DNA of 64,000 nucleotides from positions 14,756,001 to 14,820,000 of the forward strand of contig OZ231128.1 in NCBI GenBank assembly GCA_965153355.1, given 5' to 3'. Positions within the stretch are counted from its first letter, which is position 1. Each line of letters starts with the position of its first letter. Positions 24,356 through 35,254 of this stretch are shown piece by piece. The notes under the pieces were generated by a model, which had not been told where the DNA came from, did not search any database, and saw only the letters and a program-made list of their open reading frames with translations. The translations under genes were made by a program, and so were the position numbers. This stretch comes from Flaccisagitta enflata (Eukaryota; Chaetognatha; Sagittoidea; Aphragmophora).

Positions 24356-24732
24356 TGCTTAATACCTTTATTTCTGCCGCGCTCAAGTTTGTTTGCTAGT
24401 CATAGATGAATATTGCCTATCATGATTCCCTGTTCCGTAGACGTTAATGGGCCTGAGAACGACACGAGACACACTCATTTGTTGCCTTACAAAACCACAC
24501 ACTTGCGTTGGACGGCTGTGCCACCTTGTGGTCATTTATCTTGCCACTTATCTTGATTATCACAATTTTATACTTGTATCTTGCTGGAATAACGGGGCCC
24601 TAGGGTAGCTAATCGTTGGAAAGGTTCTCCAAAACTATGTTAACTATGTAGAGAGCAGGGGCGTATTTGACGGGGCGTCAGGGGCAGCAGCTGCTGCCCT
24701 TTTTGTTGGGGCACAAATCCCATCGGGTCACA

Positions 24733-24735
24733 AAT

Positions 24736-24805
<70 letters not shown>

Positions 24806-24898
24806 GAGACAGAGAGAGAAAAAGAGACAGAGAGACAGAGAGAGACAGAGAGAGAAAAAGAGACAGAGAGAAATAGAGAAAGAGAGAAAGAGAAAGAG
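24733..24898 (+). repeat. (AG)n array
   Basis: Pure AG to 24796, then CAGA- and AAAAG-interrupted. Confidence 0.95.
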
Positions 24899-25370
24899 GT
24901 TCGAAATGTTTCCAACTGTAGTACAATAGGGCTTTATAGGATCGATCTACCGAGCCTATTCATCCCCTCGCCGACTCATTTAGATATCTAGATTGATGCC
25001 CTCAACCTTCTTCATCAACCAAATCGATCTGAATCATTACTCATTTCCAAGTTTTCACCAAAAAATCGAAATTCTCTTTTAAAATGTCTGATGGAAAACG
25101 ATTTTGCTTCACCATCAAGATGTAAAAGTAAAGATTTTACACTGTTGTAAAGCATGGCTTTCTTTCATATGATATACACATTAAAAAGAAATGCTAAAAT
25201 ATTGCTTGCATTATCAGCTACATAAGTAATAGAAAAATCATTGGGGCACAAGACTTGTTGGGACACATATTTTGGCTTGCTGCCCCAAAAATTTGGGCTC
25301 AAATACGCCCCTGGTAGAGAGTATTGTTTTGTTTTAATCTTTCTCCTTGACGTGTAGGTAGGATGACTTG
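24899..25370. other. no feature recognised; local inverted similarity
   Basis: Unique-looking DNA. GGGGCGTATTTGACGGGGC at about 24660 and its near-inverse GCTCAAATACGCCCCTGG at 25295-25312 flank the AG array, which suggests that the array and about 650 bp lie in one inverted-ended insertion. Confidence 0.4.
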
Positions 25371-25371
25371 A

Positions 25372-25500
25372 TTTCTAGTCGCGTGCTACGCGACTCTGCA
25401 CCCCGCTATGTCGGTCGGTACTTTTTCGGCCGCTATGTCGGTCGGTACTTTTTCGGCATTTTTGAGCTTTTTGAGCATACAGCTCCGGCCCAGATGCCCA
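25372..25500 (-). mobile_element. family B element, left end lost, with a 27-bp internal duplication
   Basis: Hairpin AGTCGCGTGCTACGCGACT, then GCTATGTCGGTCGGTACTT twice in tandem, then TTTGAGCTTTTTGAGCATAC. It stops at CAGATGCCC. Confidence 0.88.
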
Positions 25501-25597
25501 AGAAACTGAATATGATGATGAATACAATGACGATCATCTTGAGTTGTTGAACGAGATCAATTTTCAAGTGATTTCAAACATTTTTTGCGATTTTTTA

Positions 25598-25668
25598 CTT
25601 GAGCGTGACCAACCGACAGACGGACGGACAGAGTCTCTTAAAGAGGTGCTGCGGCGCACCTAAAATAC
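25598..25668 (+). mobile_element. family B right-end fragment (GGTGC subfamily)
   Basis: GACCAACCGACAGACGGACG, AGTCTCTTAAAG and hairpin AGGTGCTGCGGCGCACCT. Confidence 0.85.
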
Positions 25669-26367
25669 GCGTTTCTCGGCTGTTTTTGGACACGGTGAGA
25701 TCCTTTACTGAAACAAATGATCAACCAACATGTTTTGATAGCCTTCACACTCAATCGTTTCACCCGTCTGATCGTCCATCTGCCTCTCCATATATGTCAC
25801 ATGATCAATACATGCAGAGACACAGTCCGGACGCATCGTTGCCCAGTCGGGCTTGTTGAGATTATTACCTCACTCGCTTGGACCCTAAATGGTGTCGACT
25901 GTCTTTGAGTGTTGTATTCTTGACTGTTTTCCGTGAAGGGGAAGTCAATTGTTGCCTTATGGATCTTCCTTCGGGAATTTGAAAGTTAGTAAATCATTTT
26001 TCTAAATTAGTGCATTGCACCATAAAATGGTAAAAGAGTCTCCCGAACAAAGGCTACAACTACTTAGTTTTTAATCGAGCGCTACAGGACCCTCTTTGCA
26101 AAAATTGGCATGAAAGAAATATTAATTCTGATCTTAATTCAATACTAACCTCAACTTCAACCTAAGATAGTTGCAGCCTTTAGTCTCACTGCTTCTGCTT
26201 AAATGCCTTGGCAACCTCAAAGCCCCTGTCCATCTGCACGCGACTAGTTCAGCCATTTATCCGGCCACATATATCCTTTGTTCGCAATGACTCCTTCAGT
26301 TAATTATTCAAAGCTTCGCTCACTTCCCTCAAATATGGTGGTGGAGCAGTTTCATAAAGACTCAACA
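25669..26367. other. no gene; one family B end fragment at about 26218-26270
   Basis: CACGCGACTAGTTCAGCC and TATCCGGCCACAT mark a lone family B left end. The rest shows nothing. Confidence 0.45.
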
Positions 26368-27846
26368 TACAGGATGCTTCACATCAAATAAAATAAAAGA
26401 AAACTATGTAATTCTGCTTTTAAAAATAACACAATTCTGAAAAAAGATTCAAAGCGCTTTTATGCTTCAATTTTTTTGTAAAAATTCTATTGGTCTATGT
26501 CACATAGTTTGGCCTCAAAGATTTGAAGAGAAATAAACAGTAACAGTCGAGGCTTTTTCTATCCAAAAGTTTTTGTCTAAACCGTTAAAGCCACAAATGC
26601 CAAATTTGACTCAAAGAAAAACATTTTTTTTGAAAATCTTTAATTTGAAACCTATTTGGCTCTGCTCTCTCACATTAGGTTTGAGATAAGAATGATATTA
26701 CAATGCGGTTTTTTGCATTTATGAAGAGTTCATGAGTATACAAACCAAGGACTTTCAAGTAAAAAATCTTTTCCAAGGCACTTTAAAAAAAAAAAAAAAT
26801 TTAACACTTAACTTCTATTTGCAGACTATTTTTCAAGTTGATTTGACCTATCTATTGACAGCATAATGATAATCCTGATAAAGTTCATTTTCTTTTAATA
26901 GGTTGCACTATATAATTTTCACAAAAAAATAAAATTTTCATTTTTAAAACCACCGTTACAAAATTACAACAGTGGCTTAAAATATGAATTTTTCATTTCT
27001 TATGATAACCATACAGTGCAACCTATCAAATGCATTGGAATTTTATTAGAATTAACATTATGCTGTCAAAAAATAAGTCAAATCAACCAAAAAAATTTGC
27101 TTTGAAAAATAATTCTTTTTAAAAAGCGCCTCAGGAAAGATATTTTACTTGATGGTTCTTGGTTTCTATACTCATGAACTCTCCAAAAATGCAAAAAACC
27201 GCATGGTAATATCATTCTTGTGTCAAACCTTATGTGAGACAGTAGTTCAAACCGTTTACAAATGAAAACAATTTGAAGAAAAACATTCCAAATAAAAAAA
27301 CATTGGCTGTAAATATTCATTTTACTTCAAATCTTTATTGTGGCCAAACTACTTGACATAGACCAATAGAAATTTTATATGAAAATTCAAAACCTTAATG
27401 TTTTTTGAATATATTTTCAGAATTGTTTTATCCCAGGGTGCCAATTCTGCAAAGCTGCTACGTAGCAAGAAAATTTCAACCAAAACTGCCACACTCTCTT
27501 CACCTATGATATTCCGCTGTTTTCTTACAAGTTTAACCCTGTATAGCTGACTTGCCATTCGTTTTACTCATTTACAGGGATATAAATAGGTTTTACTCCA
27601 TATTGATCAGGTTTTTATTTCTTTTTGCATACTACTTTATACAGAAATATGTTTTTGTCTCTTTCTTCTATTCTCCTTCCTCATTTCTGACATGTTTTCC
27701 TCACAATCTGTCGGAACTGCCGCACGACTGTGCTGCCACGTACCATTGTTACCCTGCTACCCTGAATTGGCATCCCAAGTTTTATTATTTCCAGAAGTAA
27801 AATAACATTGTTTTCTTATAAATCTTTTGATGTGAAACACCTTGTA
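26368..27846. mobile_element. 1.48-kb fold-back DNA element
   Basis: TACAGGATGCTTCACATCAA at the left is the near-inverse of TTGATGTGAAACACCTTGTA at the right. Inside, long imperfect arms pair: ATTGGTCTATGTCACATAG (26489) with the inverse of ACTTGACATAGACCAATAG (27352), GCGGTTTTTTGCATTTATG (26705) with 27188-27206, and TGACAGCATAATGATAA (26857) with 27051-27067. The centre is near 26960. About 380 bp at 27415-27795 has no partner, so one arm gained or the other lost sequence. No transposase. Confidence 0.85.
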
Positions 27847-28263
27847 GAATAGTTTTCACTAGATAGCTGGCTAATAATGTCATTGGCTAATTTTTTCTAT
27901 TTGAAATAGTAAATTGGCACAGCATATTATTCATGGAAGTATTCGGTACACAACAAGCTAAGACATGAATAACAAATTTTTTTGCAACAATTTCATTTTG
28001 ACACATTTCCAACAATGTCAATGAATTAAACCATGAATTCAGCACACGGGGGGGGGCATGTGATATACAAAAGATATCTTTAAAATTAAGAAGCATACTA
28101 ATGCTACTTATGCAACATGCTGAGGAATTGAATAAAAAGAGTTCATGTGAGATGCGGTAAAAAGCAGCAATAATGGCCAAATATTAACAAGATAAATTTT
28201 AATGCGGTCTTCCAATAAGCCTGCTAGTACTACAATTTCTGTTAATTTGACTGTTCCTAGAAA
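27847..28263. other. no feature recognised
   Basis: Unique-looking DNA with a G-run at 28047-28055. Confidence 0.4.
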
Positions 28264-28447
28264 CAGGGTCAAATACACAGCTACCCTAGCCGCGTGCAGG
28301 TGGACAGGAGCAGTGCTAGAGGTCACTAGGGCATCTGGGCAGGAGCTGTTTGCTCAAAAAGCACAAAAACGCCGAAAAAGTAAGAAGGACACCGACCGAC
28401 CGACCGACAATAGCAGGGTGTAGAGTAGCGTAGCGCGTGACTAAAAA
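28264..28447 (+). mobile_element. family B element
   Basis: GGTCAAATACACAGCTACCC, GCCGCGTGCAGGTGG, GGGCAGGAGCTG, (CGAC) core, and the near-palindromic end AGTAGCGTAGCGCGTGACT. Confidence 0.88.
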
Positions 28448-28489
28448 AGCTTTTGACAAAATTTCTGAAATCCTAGAATAAGCCCAATC

Positions 28490-28800
28490 TGCTCAGTATC
28501 AACAGATAAGATGTTTTGTTTTTCTACAAATTCTTTTTTGAAAGATTAACTATAAAGTGTTTTCCTTCGTATAGTCATTTTACTTCCAAACGCCTTCAAA
28601 GCCCATGCTCCCGGAACTAGTCCAGGATCTGGAAGTACCGACAGGATGGAGGAAAACAACAAGAAGAAATACACTTCACTGTTTACCTTCTAAAACTGAA
28701 TGTGTAGTAAATCAAAACATTTGACGGTTAATACTCAGATTGAAGTTATTTTCGGTTATCACGGAATAAGTCAAATGCAATTTACAGCTCATCTGTAAAA
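28490..28800 (+). repeat. dispersed segment, copy 1 of 2 (other at 30040-30300)
   Basis: Shares CTACAAATTCTTTTTTGAAA, GGCCCATGCTCCCGGAACTA-like sequence, TCCAGGATCTGG and ACATTTGRCRRTTAATACTC with 30040-30300 in the same orientation. A weaker relative lies near 29800-29900. The pair brackets the 20-bp minisatellite. Confidence 0.75.
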
Positions 28801-28803
28801 ATT

Positions 28804-28998
28804 GTTTTTAGTCTTGTGCTACGCGACTCTACGCCCCGTTATATCGGTCCATTGGTTGGTCGGTCAGTCCCCTTTTACTTGGTGTCGTTTTTTAGCTTTA
28901 AGAACATACGGCTCATGCCCAGATGCCCTAGTGACTCTCTCCAGCACTGCCCCTGCCCACCCGCACAGGTCTTGGGTAGCCATGTATCCAGCCTTGTT
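28804..28998 (-). mobile_element. family B element, full length
   Basis: AGTCTTGTGCTACGCGACT hairpin, GGTTGGTCGGTCAGTCC core, CCCTGCCCACCCGCACAGG, and GTATCCAGCCTTGTT. Confidence 0.92.
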
Positions 28999-29065
28999 GT
29001 ATTTATCAATACAAGCATGATATGATTACAAAGTTGTAGATGACTTTTCAAATACAACACCAGCA

Positions 29066-29545
29066 AAAACCGTCAGAGAGACAGACACGCCAATAAAGGG
29101 ACAGACACACCAATAAAGGGACAGACACGCCAACAGAGAGACAGACACACCAACAGAGAGACAGACACACCAACAGAGAGACAGACACACCAACAGAGAA
29201 ACAGACACACCAACAGAGAGACAGACACACCAACAGAGAGACAGACACACCAACAGAGAGACAGACACACCAACAGAGAGACAGACGCACCAACAGAGAG
29301 ACAGACGCACCAACAGAGAAACAGACGCACCAACAGAGAAACAGACGCACCAACAGAGAAAAAGACGCACCAACAGAGAGACAGACACACCAACAGAGAA
29401 ACAGACACACCAACAGAGAAACAGACACACCAACAGAGAAACAGACACACCAACAGAGAGACAGACACACCAACTGAGAGACAGACACACCAACAGAGAG
29501 ACAGACACACCAACAGAGAGACAGACACACCAACAGAGAGACTGC
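29066..29545 (-). repeat. 20-bp minisatellite (ACAGACACACCAACAGAGAG)
   Basis: About 24 nearly identical units with point variants (CAC/CGC, GAG/GAA, AATAAAGGG in the first two units). The Cys-Val-Ser-rich open frames on the minus strand are by-products. Confidence 0.95.
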
Positions 29546-30039
29546 TTAGACACCTATGTAGAAAAACAAGCGAAACGAAAAGGATGAAATCCAAAAGTAA
29601 GCTAATCAGCTTGAAGAAAGAGTATTTCCAGTAACTAAAAATCATCGAAAAAAATTATTTGTCAAAAAATAAATGGTTGTTTTAGCCAATAACTACCAAC
29701 ATTAATTGAAATACAGGCGAGCCGGCTTCACAAGTATTTCAGTAATGTCAGTAATCCTGACAATAAGTAACAAGTGAATTCATGTGGAGCGAGCTCTCAT
29801 GAAGTCTTCAAAGCCCATGCTTGTGGCAATTCGCCACAATCTGGAAATACCAACAACACGAGAATTATCCCACCCCTGAAACCACATGTCATTGTCAAAG
29901 ACTGAAACAACCTTTTCTTCTTTGAAAAAGATTTTTTTCTAAAATTTCTACTTACTGAAGATATTCTTTTAACAAACAGATACACTTATTTTCAGTTTTC
30001 TTTTTTTTTTGTCAGGCTTGATTTTTTGCATAGGTGTCT
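29546..30039. other. no gene recognised
   Basis: Unique-looking DNA. 29800-29900 resembles the duplicated segment at 28560-28680 weakly. Confidence 0.4.
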
Positions 30040-30300
30040 AATGACGACTGCTGAGTATCAACATACAAATGTTTTTATTTGCTACAAATTCTTTTTTGAA
30101 AGATTAACTGTGAAGTATTTTCCTTCAAACTGTCATTTTTACTCCAAATGCCTTCAAGGCCCATGCTCCCGGAACTAGTCCAGGATCTGGAGATACCGAC
30201 GAGATGGAGGAAAACAACATGAAGAATTACACTTCATGGTTTACCCTTTTAAAATGAATGTCTAGCAAAACAAAACATTTGGCAATTAATACTCAGATCG
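30040..30300 (+). repeat. dispersed segment, copy 2 of 2 (other at 28490-28800)
   Basis: Matches 28490-28800 over its length with scattered changes. It directly precedes the second minisatellite, as copy 1 precedes (by one family B insertion) the first. Confidence 0.75.
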
Positions 30301-30443
30301 ACATAGTCCCTCTGTTGGTGTGTCTGTCCCTCTGTTGGTGTGTCTGTCCCTCTGTTGGTGTGTCTGTCCCTCTGTTGGTGTGTGTCCCTCTGTTGGTGTA
30401 TCTGTCTCTCTGTTGGTGTGTCTGTCTCTCTGTTGGTGTGTCA
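30300..30443 (+). repeat. 20-bp minisatellite, inverted orientation
   Basis: Seven units of CTCTGTTGGTGTGTCTGTCC, the inverse of the 29066-29545 unit; one unit lacks TCTG. Confidence 0.95.
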
Positions 30444-30445
30444 CT

Positions 30446-30985
30446 ATGAGAGACAGACTCACCAACAGAGACAGACTCACCAACTGAGACAGACTCACCA
30501 ACAGAGACTGACTCACCAACAGAGACAGACTCACCAACAGAGACAGACTCACCAACAGAGACTGACTCACCAACAGAGACAGATGCACCAACAGAGACAG
30601 ACGCGCCAACAGAGACAGACGCGCCAACAGAGACAGACGCGCCAACAGAGACAGACGCGCCAACAGAGACAGACGCGCCAACAGACAGACACACCAACAG
30701 AGACAGACACACCAACAGAGACAGAATCACCAACAGAGACAGACGCACCAACAGAGACAGACGCACCAACAGAGACAGACGCACCAACAGAGACAGACGC
30801 ACCAACAGAGACAGACGCACCAACAGAGACAGACGCACCAACAGAGACAGACCCACCAACAGAGACAGACGCACCAACAGAGACAGACGCACCAACAGAG
30901 ACAGACGCACCAACAGAGACAGACACCCCAACAGAGGCAGCTGCACCAACAGAGGCAGCTGCACCAACAGGGACAGACACACTAA
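30446..30985 (+). repeat. 18-bp minisatellite (ACCAACAGAGACAGACGC)
   Basis: About 30 units of 18 bp, the same motif as the 20-bp unit but two bases shorter, on the opposite strand from 30300-30443. Sub-blocks share CTC, CGC(G), CAC or GCAC at the end of the unit. 18 is a multiple of three, giving clean TETDAP frames with no gene evidence. Confidence 0.95.
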
Positions 30986-30989
30986 GATA

Positions 30990-32080
30990 ATGGGAATACA
31001 GACCAACGATTGGACAAAACCTCTCTTATAGTTGTTAGTCTACAACAAAAAAAACCATTGAGGGTTTCAAAGGCGACTGAAAGTGGGGCGATTCTGAGAT
31101 GCCGAGCCGCATTCCAAGTGCCACATTTCACGTGATGGAGAGAATTGACAGAAGATGAACGTTTTTGTTTCTTGGGTCGATAGGTTGTTCCCAAGGACAA
31201 GGCAAGGCAAGGCGACAGTTAAAATCCTGAGGTGGGAAGGTAAAACAGTATAAGTAAAGATAAACTGGTCCCTTGGAACTAGTTTGTGTGGGATTTAACT
31301 GTACGTGTAAGTGAATGTGTACGTCTGTGTGTTTAAACTTACAGGTTTACTACAATATTTTTTCTCTCTCAAGTCACCTATAGTAGTGATTCTAAAGCTA
31401 CGTTAAATGAGACCATAATAATGATCATATCCCACATCTAGGCTACTTGGCAATCGTTTAAAGAACCAATGACAATGAAAAGAATTAAGCTTTAAATGCC
31501 TTATCCATATTCCAAACATCAGTTGTAAGGAGTCATTGAATTGAATACTCTTTATCTTAAAACTACCGCGCATACTATTTGATGCCATTGATATCTCGTA
31601 CCTTCTTTACTTGGTTTCCATTTTGCCAGTCTTTTGAAGCCGGTGAATTTGCCACTTGTGTCGGTGCGGGTTTCAATTCCTCAGGATGTAGGTCCATAGC
31701 GTCGTCCCGATGCCACCAATACCTCAGAAATAATCAAAATGAAACAAGGAATAAATAACTACAAGTCGCGTCGCTTAGTAAACTTACGGTTGGGGTAGGC
31801 AATAAAGAGGTTTAAATGGACATTCAAATGACACCGTTTTGAAGCTCCATCAAAAGCAAGCAAGCAAATTGTTAATAACAAAACATTTAATTGATGACCC
31901 TTCTTTCAATCACTTTTAGAGCTAATTTCCTTTAGTATTTTGTGGTTAGGCCTAACATGAGAAGAGTGGGTTAAAATTTTAGTGGGGTTAAAACCTTAGA
32001 ATATTTTTGTCACCACTCAAATGCTTTGCAAACAACATTCTCAATTTGCATTACTTGCAGCTTGTACTCCATCAAGATAA
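30990..32080. other. no gene recognised
   Basis: Unsupported short frames only. AAGGCAAGGC repeat at 31198-31212. Confidence 0.4.
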
Positions 32081-32082
32081 AA

Positions 32083-32160
32083 AAAGCTTCAAAATTACAG
32101 TCCCCGACTGGGGACTGTAATTTTTGAAGCTTTCTCATCGCGTAAACGCGACTCGAGAAG
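32083..32160. mobile_element. palindromic element end (GTCCCCGACTGGGGAC type)
   Basis: Arms 32083-32105 and 32110-32133 form a near-perfect 23-bp inverted repeat, centred on the GACT between the C and G runs, with AAGCTTCAAAA outside. It is followed by ATCGCGTAAACGCGACTCG. The same order, inverted, occurs at 46920-47010, so this is a repeated element end. Confidence 0.75.
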
Positions 32161-32162
32161 AT

Positions 32163-32280
32163 ACACGACAAAAAAAAAAAAAATTTTTTCAAAAAAAAAA
32201 AAATTTCAAAAAAAAAAAAAAAAAAAAATTTTTTTCAAAAAAAAAATTTCAAAAAAAAAAAAAAATTTCAAAAAAAAAAC
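32163..32280 (+). repeat. A-run / AATTTC low-complexity tract
   Basis: A-runs of 9-20 separated by TTTC or TTTTTTTC. Confidence 0.9.
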
Positions 32281-32348
32281 CCTTACGAGTCCATGACGGC
32301 ACACCTTAAACACTAAACAAGAAGGCACACCTTGGTATCCGTGCACGT

Positions 32349-32349
<1 letters not shown>

Positions 32350-32432
<83 letters not shown>
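32350..32432 (+). repeat. (GT)n array
   Basis: About 40 GT units ending in GCGCGC. Confidence 0.95.
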
Positions 32433-32436
<4 letters not shown>

Positions 32437-32699
32437 TAACCTTTTTACCATGAAGGTGAACTTTGAACAGAGCAAATCTTCTGAATACTATAAGTAGTTC
32501 AGCGTTGGGAATTACAAGTAACTAAATTAGTAATTGTTTATCATTTAACTCGTAATAATGAAAATACAATAAAGCTGAACAACAACATGAGTGAATGTAA
32601 AATGATATTTAACTAATAAATGCATCACACAAAAATCTTTGAACAAATAAATGGTCATCCGCAATATGTAAATGAGAAAAGTGCGAATCTCCTCAATGA

Positions 32700-33445
32700 A
32701 CAATTCACCCACTCTCACAGCTGTAATATATTGCTACATAAATATGTTTATATCTCATAAATCAGACTTCAGATTTAAATCGAATTTTGCAGGGGCTGTT
32801 CAATTGATGTCCTTTAAATGAATACCAAATTAAAAAAATTCACATAACTTTACTACCCTTGCCTATGTAAACTGCCTAAGTCCTAGTAACATATTACTAC
32901 ATAAATAAGCTAATATCTCTAAACCAGACTTCAGATTTAATTCAATTTTGCAGGTGGTTTATTTACTATCCTTACTTGTATACCAAATTCACATAAGTTT
33001 ACTACCCTCTGCCTATGTAAATCGCCTAAGTCTCAGTAACATATTACTACATAAATGAATTAGCTAATATCTCATGAACCAGACTTCAGATTTAATTCGA
33101 ATTTTGCAGGGGCTGCTTATTCAGTGACCCTTACTTGTATACCAAATTAAAAAAAAATTCACATAAGTTTACTACCCTCTGCCTATGTAAATCGCCTAAG
33201 TCCAGTAAAATATTACTACAAAAATAATAGGCAAAGGGTAGTAAAAATTAATGAATTTTTTTGAAAATTGGTGCACAAGCTCCTATTGACCTATAAACAA
33301 CACCAGCAAAGTTTCGTAAAATTCTGAAGTCTGGATCCAAACATATGAGAAGGTTTTAAACGACGACGACGACGACGACAACAGACTACACAAACAGGCT
33401 ACTTCATAGTCACCGACGAAAACTGTTCGTCGGGGACAAAAAGTA
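32700..33445 (+). mobile_element. family C element: ~160-bp internal repeats and a hairpin end
   Basis: CAGACTTCAGATTTA landmarks at 32763, 32925 and 33080 show units of 162 and 155 bp. Each holds ATATTACTACATAAAT, GCCTATGTAAA and TTTTGCAGGGGCTG. A GACGAC run at 33362-33378 and the end hairpin (GACGAA ... TTCGTC) at 33411-33440, then GGGGACAAAAAG, close it. An inverted relative is at 45158-46060. Confidence 0.8.
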
Positions 33446-34200
33446 AATTATGTATGTAACATTGCCTGAATGGAAGAGCCAAATCAAAGGCGACGCCAAT
33501 CCCGTTGGAAGGTTGAAAGTCAACATATCCGACAAAATAGTACTGAATATATTTCGCTATATTTGTAAATGTTCTTTTTTTCTTCTACAGAAATAACTAA
33601 ATAGTTGTAAAATCATGATAATAGTAATATGCATTAAAAAAAAAAACATTTTCATACTACTTCCTTGGGCATGAAAGCACTGTTAGAGCTATAATTCTAA
33701 GTCGCATGAATGCGGCCCACTTATCTTCTGTTCTTCACATAAATTATTCACTAGGTCTGTTTGTTGGTGTGTAGCATTTGTCACAAAGACATTTTTTACA
33801 AAGGGATTCTGCCCCTCACACCCTACTGTTAGTTGTTATGTTTGGTTTTGTCTGTTTTTTTTGCATTTTTATGACAAGCAAAATATAAATATTTCAAACA
33901 AATAGAACTTCATCAGAAAATGATTTGATCCCGCAATCAAGTCATTTACTGGTATCAAAAAAATAAGCATTCAGAATGCTTCATAAGCAAAAAATCAGTG
34001 ATAACTAGCTACAAGAAACAGTGGTTGAATGATCCATCTTTCATTATAAGTTATAATATAACGTTCTTTAATGAGAAGAAACCAGTGCTCTGTTTTATAA
34101 TAAATTCTTAAGATTCAATACTTATCTATAACTTCAAACATTACTGCCCCTGCCCAAGATATGCCTTATATAATCTCTTTAAAACCAGTACATGAATAGG
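33446..34200. other. no feature recognised
   Basis: AT-rich, unique-looking DNA. Confidence 0.4.
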
Positions 34201-34335
34201 GATTTGTTGACTTTCAACGCGGAAATGAAGAGAAGACAGAGGAGCAGATGTGAAAGTGAGAGAGAGTGCGGAGCTGAGGTAGTTGTCGTGTTGTCGATAT
34301 CGTTTTTAATTGAGGGTTCACACGAGTGAATAGCA

Positions 34336-34641
34336 GTGTCTTTTCATGATGAAGTAGATGAGCGGAGGAGAAAGAAATCATCCGTACAGTCTTACATTGT
34401 CAGGATGGCATCAAGGGCAGGCCAGGTTGGCGATAAAGCTATTGATCACTTAAGCACGTTACTGGTAGGTAAAACAACTTTATTTCACGGAATGATAGCA
34501 GTGAACGAAAGAACTGCGAAGGAATCATCCAAATTATTTATTCCTGAGAAAAGGGAAAAGAAAATTAGGAGACAATCAAAGCAAAAACAAAGCCGTAAAT
34601 TGGGCAATCAAGCGATAAATGATATCCTGACGGACAGATGA
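34336..34641 (+). CDS. possible exon, product not recognised
   Basis: This 101-codon frame is one of the few in the window not made of repeats. From the internal ATG at 34405 it reads MASRAGQVGDKAIDHLSTLL, followed directly by GTAGGT at 34465, a fair splice-donor match. Without splicing it continues as a Lys/Arg-rich stretch (KREKKIRRQSKQKQSRK) to a stop at 34641. DNA from 34200 to 34650 has balanced base composition, unlike its AT-rich surroundings. I cannot name a family or see an acceptor downstream. It could be a small first exon, a short basic protein or a chance frame. Confidence 0.25.
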   Translation: MSFHDEVDERRRKKSSVQSYIVRMASRAGQVGDKAIDHLSTLLVGKTTLFHGMIAVNERTAKESSKLFIPEKREKKIRRQSKQKQSRKLGNQAINDILTDR

Positions 34642-34759
34642 GCAGGGGCGCGGGTCAACATTCATTTTCAACTTGTGCGTTACGTATCAACGGATGTATT
34701 GACATAGCCTTTTCTAGTCTGTTAAAGCGGAATTGCCAGTCTGCGAAATGGCAATCAAT

Positions 34760-34802
34760 GAAGAGAGACACAAGGCCAAGTAGGCCAATAAGGTAGACTT
34801 TT
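34760..34802 (+). mobile_element. family B left-end fragment (GGTGC subfamily)
   Basis: ACAAGGCCAAGTAGGCCAAT and AAGGTAGAC, cut by the next family B copy at a T-run. Confidence 0.8.
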
Positions 34803-35021
34803 TTTTAGTCGCGTGCACGCGACTTTACACCCTGCTTTATCCGTCCGTCCATCCGTCCGTCCGTCCATCCGTCGGTCTGTCGGTCTGTCACACTTTTATT
34901 TTTTTTTATCAATTTTTTTTCTTAATTTCATTTAAAGTCATTTAAGAATAAACTGACTCATTCTAAGTCATTCTAAATCAATCTGTAGGTCTCGCACGCG
35001 ACTTATAGGTGTTGGCCTTGT
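34803..35021 (-). mobile_element. family B element (CCAACACCTA subfamily), full length
   Basis: Perfect hairpin AGTCGCGTGCACGCGACT, CCGT core, AAGTCATT units, then TCTCGCACGCGACTTATAGG and TTGGCCTTGTTT. Confidence 0.95.
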
Positions 35022-35170
35022 TTATAAGAACATCATTTTTTGAGCAAGCTTTCAATGTCCTTAAATTTTAAGCAGTTTCAAGGCTTGAACGTTCTTAAAT
35101 TGTTCTTAATTTAAACGCACTTTTTAACCTTCAATTAAGAACATTCTTAATTAGTTTCAAGTTGATCAAT
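35022..35170 (+). repeat. dispersed GTTCTTAAATT repeat
   Basis: GTTCTTAAAT and TTCAAGGCTTGAACGTTCTT motifs recur at 36365-36500 and 43545-43890 in a similar order. Unknown family. Confidence 0.5.
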
Positions 35171-35254
35171 AAAGAGAAAAAGAAGGAAAATGTTAATGAA
35201 ACAACAAAGTAGCAGATTTAAACGTTTTAAGTGAATTTAGATCAATGAAAGTAG

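Noticed and set aside
29026-29645. Cys-rich frames (LLVCLSLCWCVC)
   Set aside because: Frame products of the 20-bp minisatellite. Three frames are open at once, which argues against coding.
30293-31006. Frames of TETDAP and SVGASV repeats
   Set aside because: Both strands are open because of the 18-bp period. No start context, flanking exon or domain.
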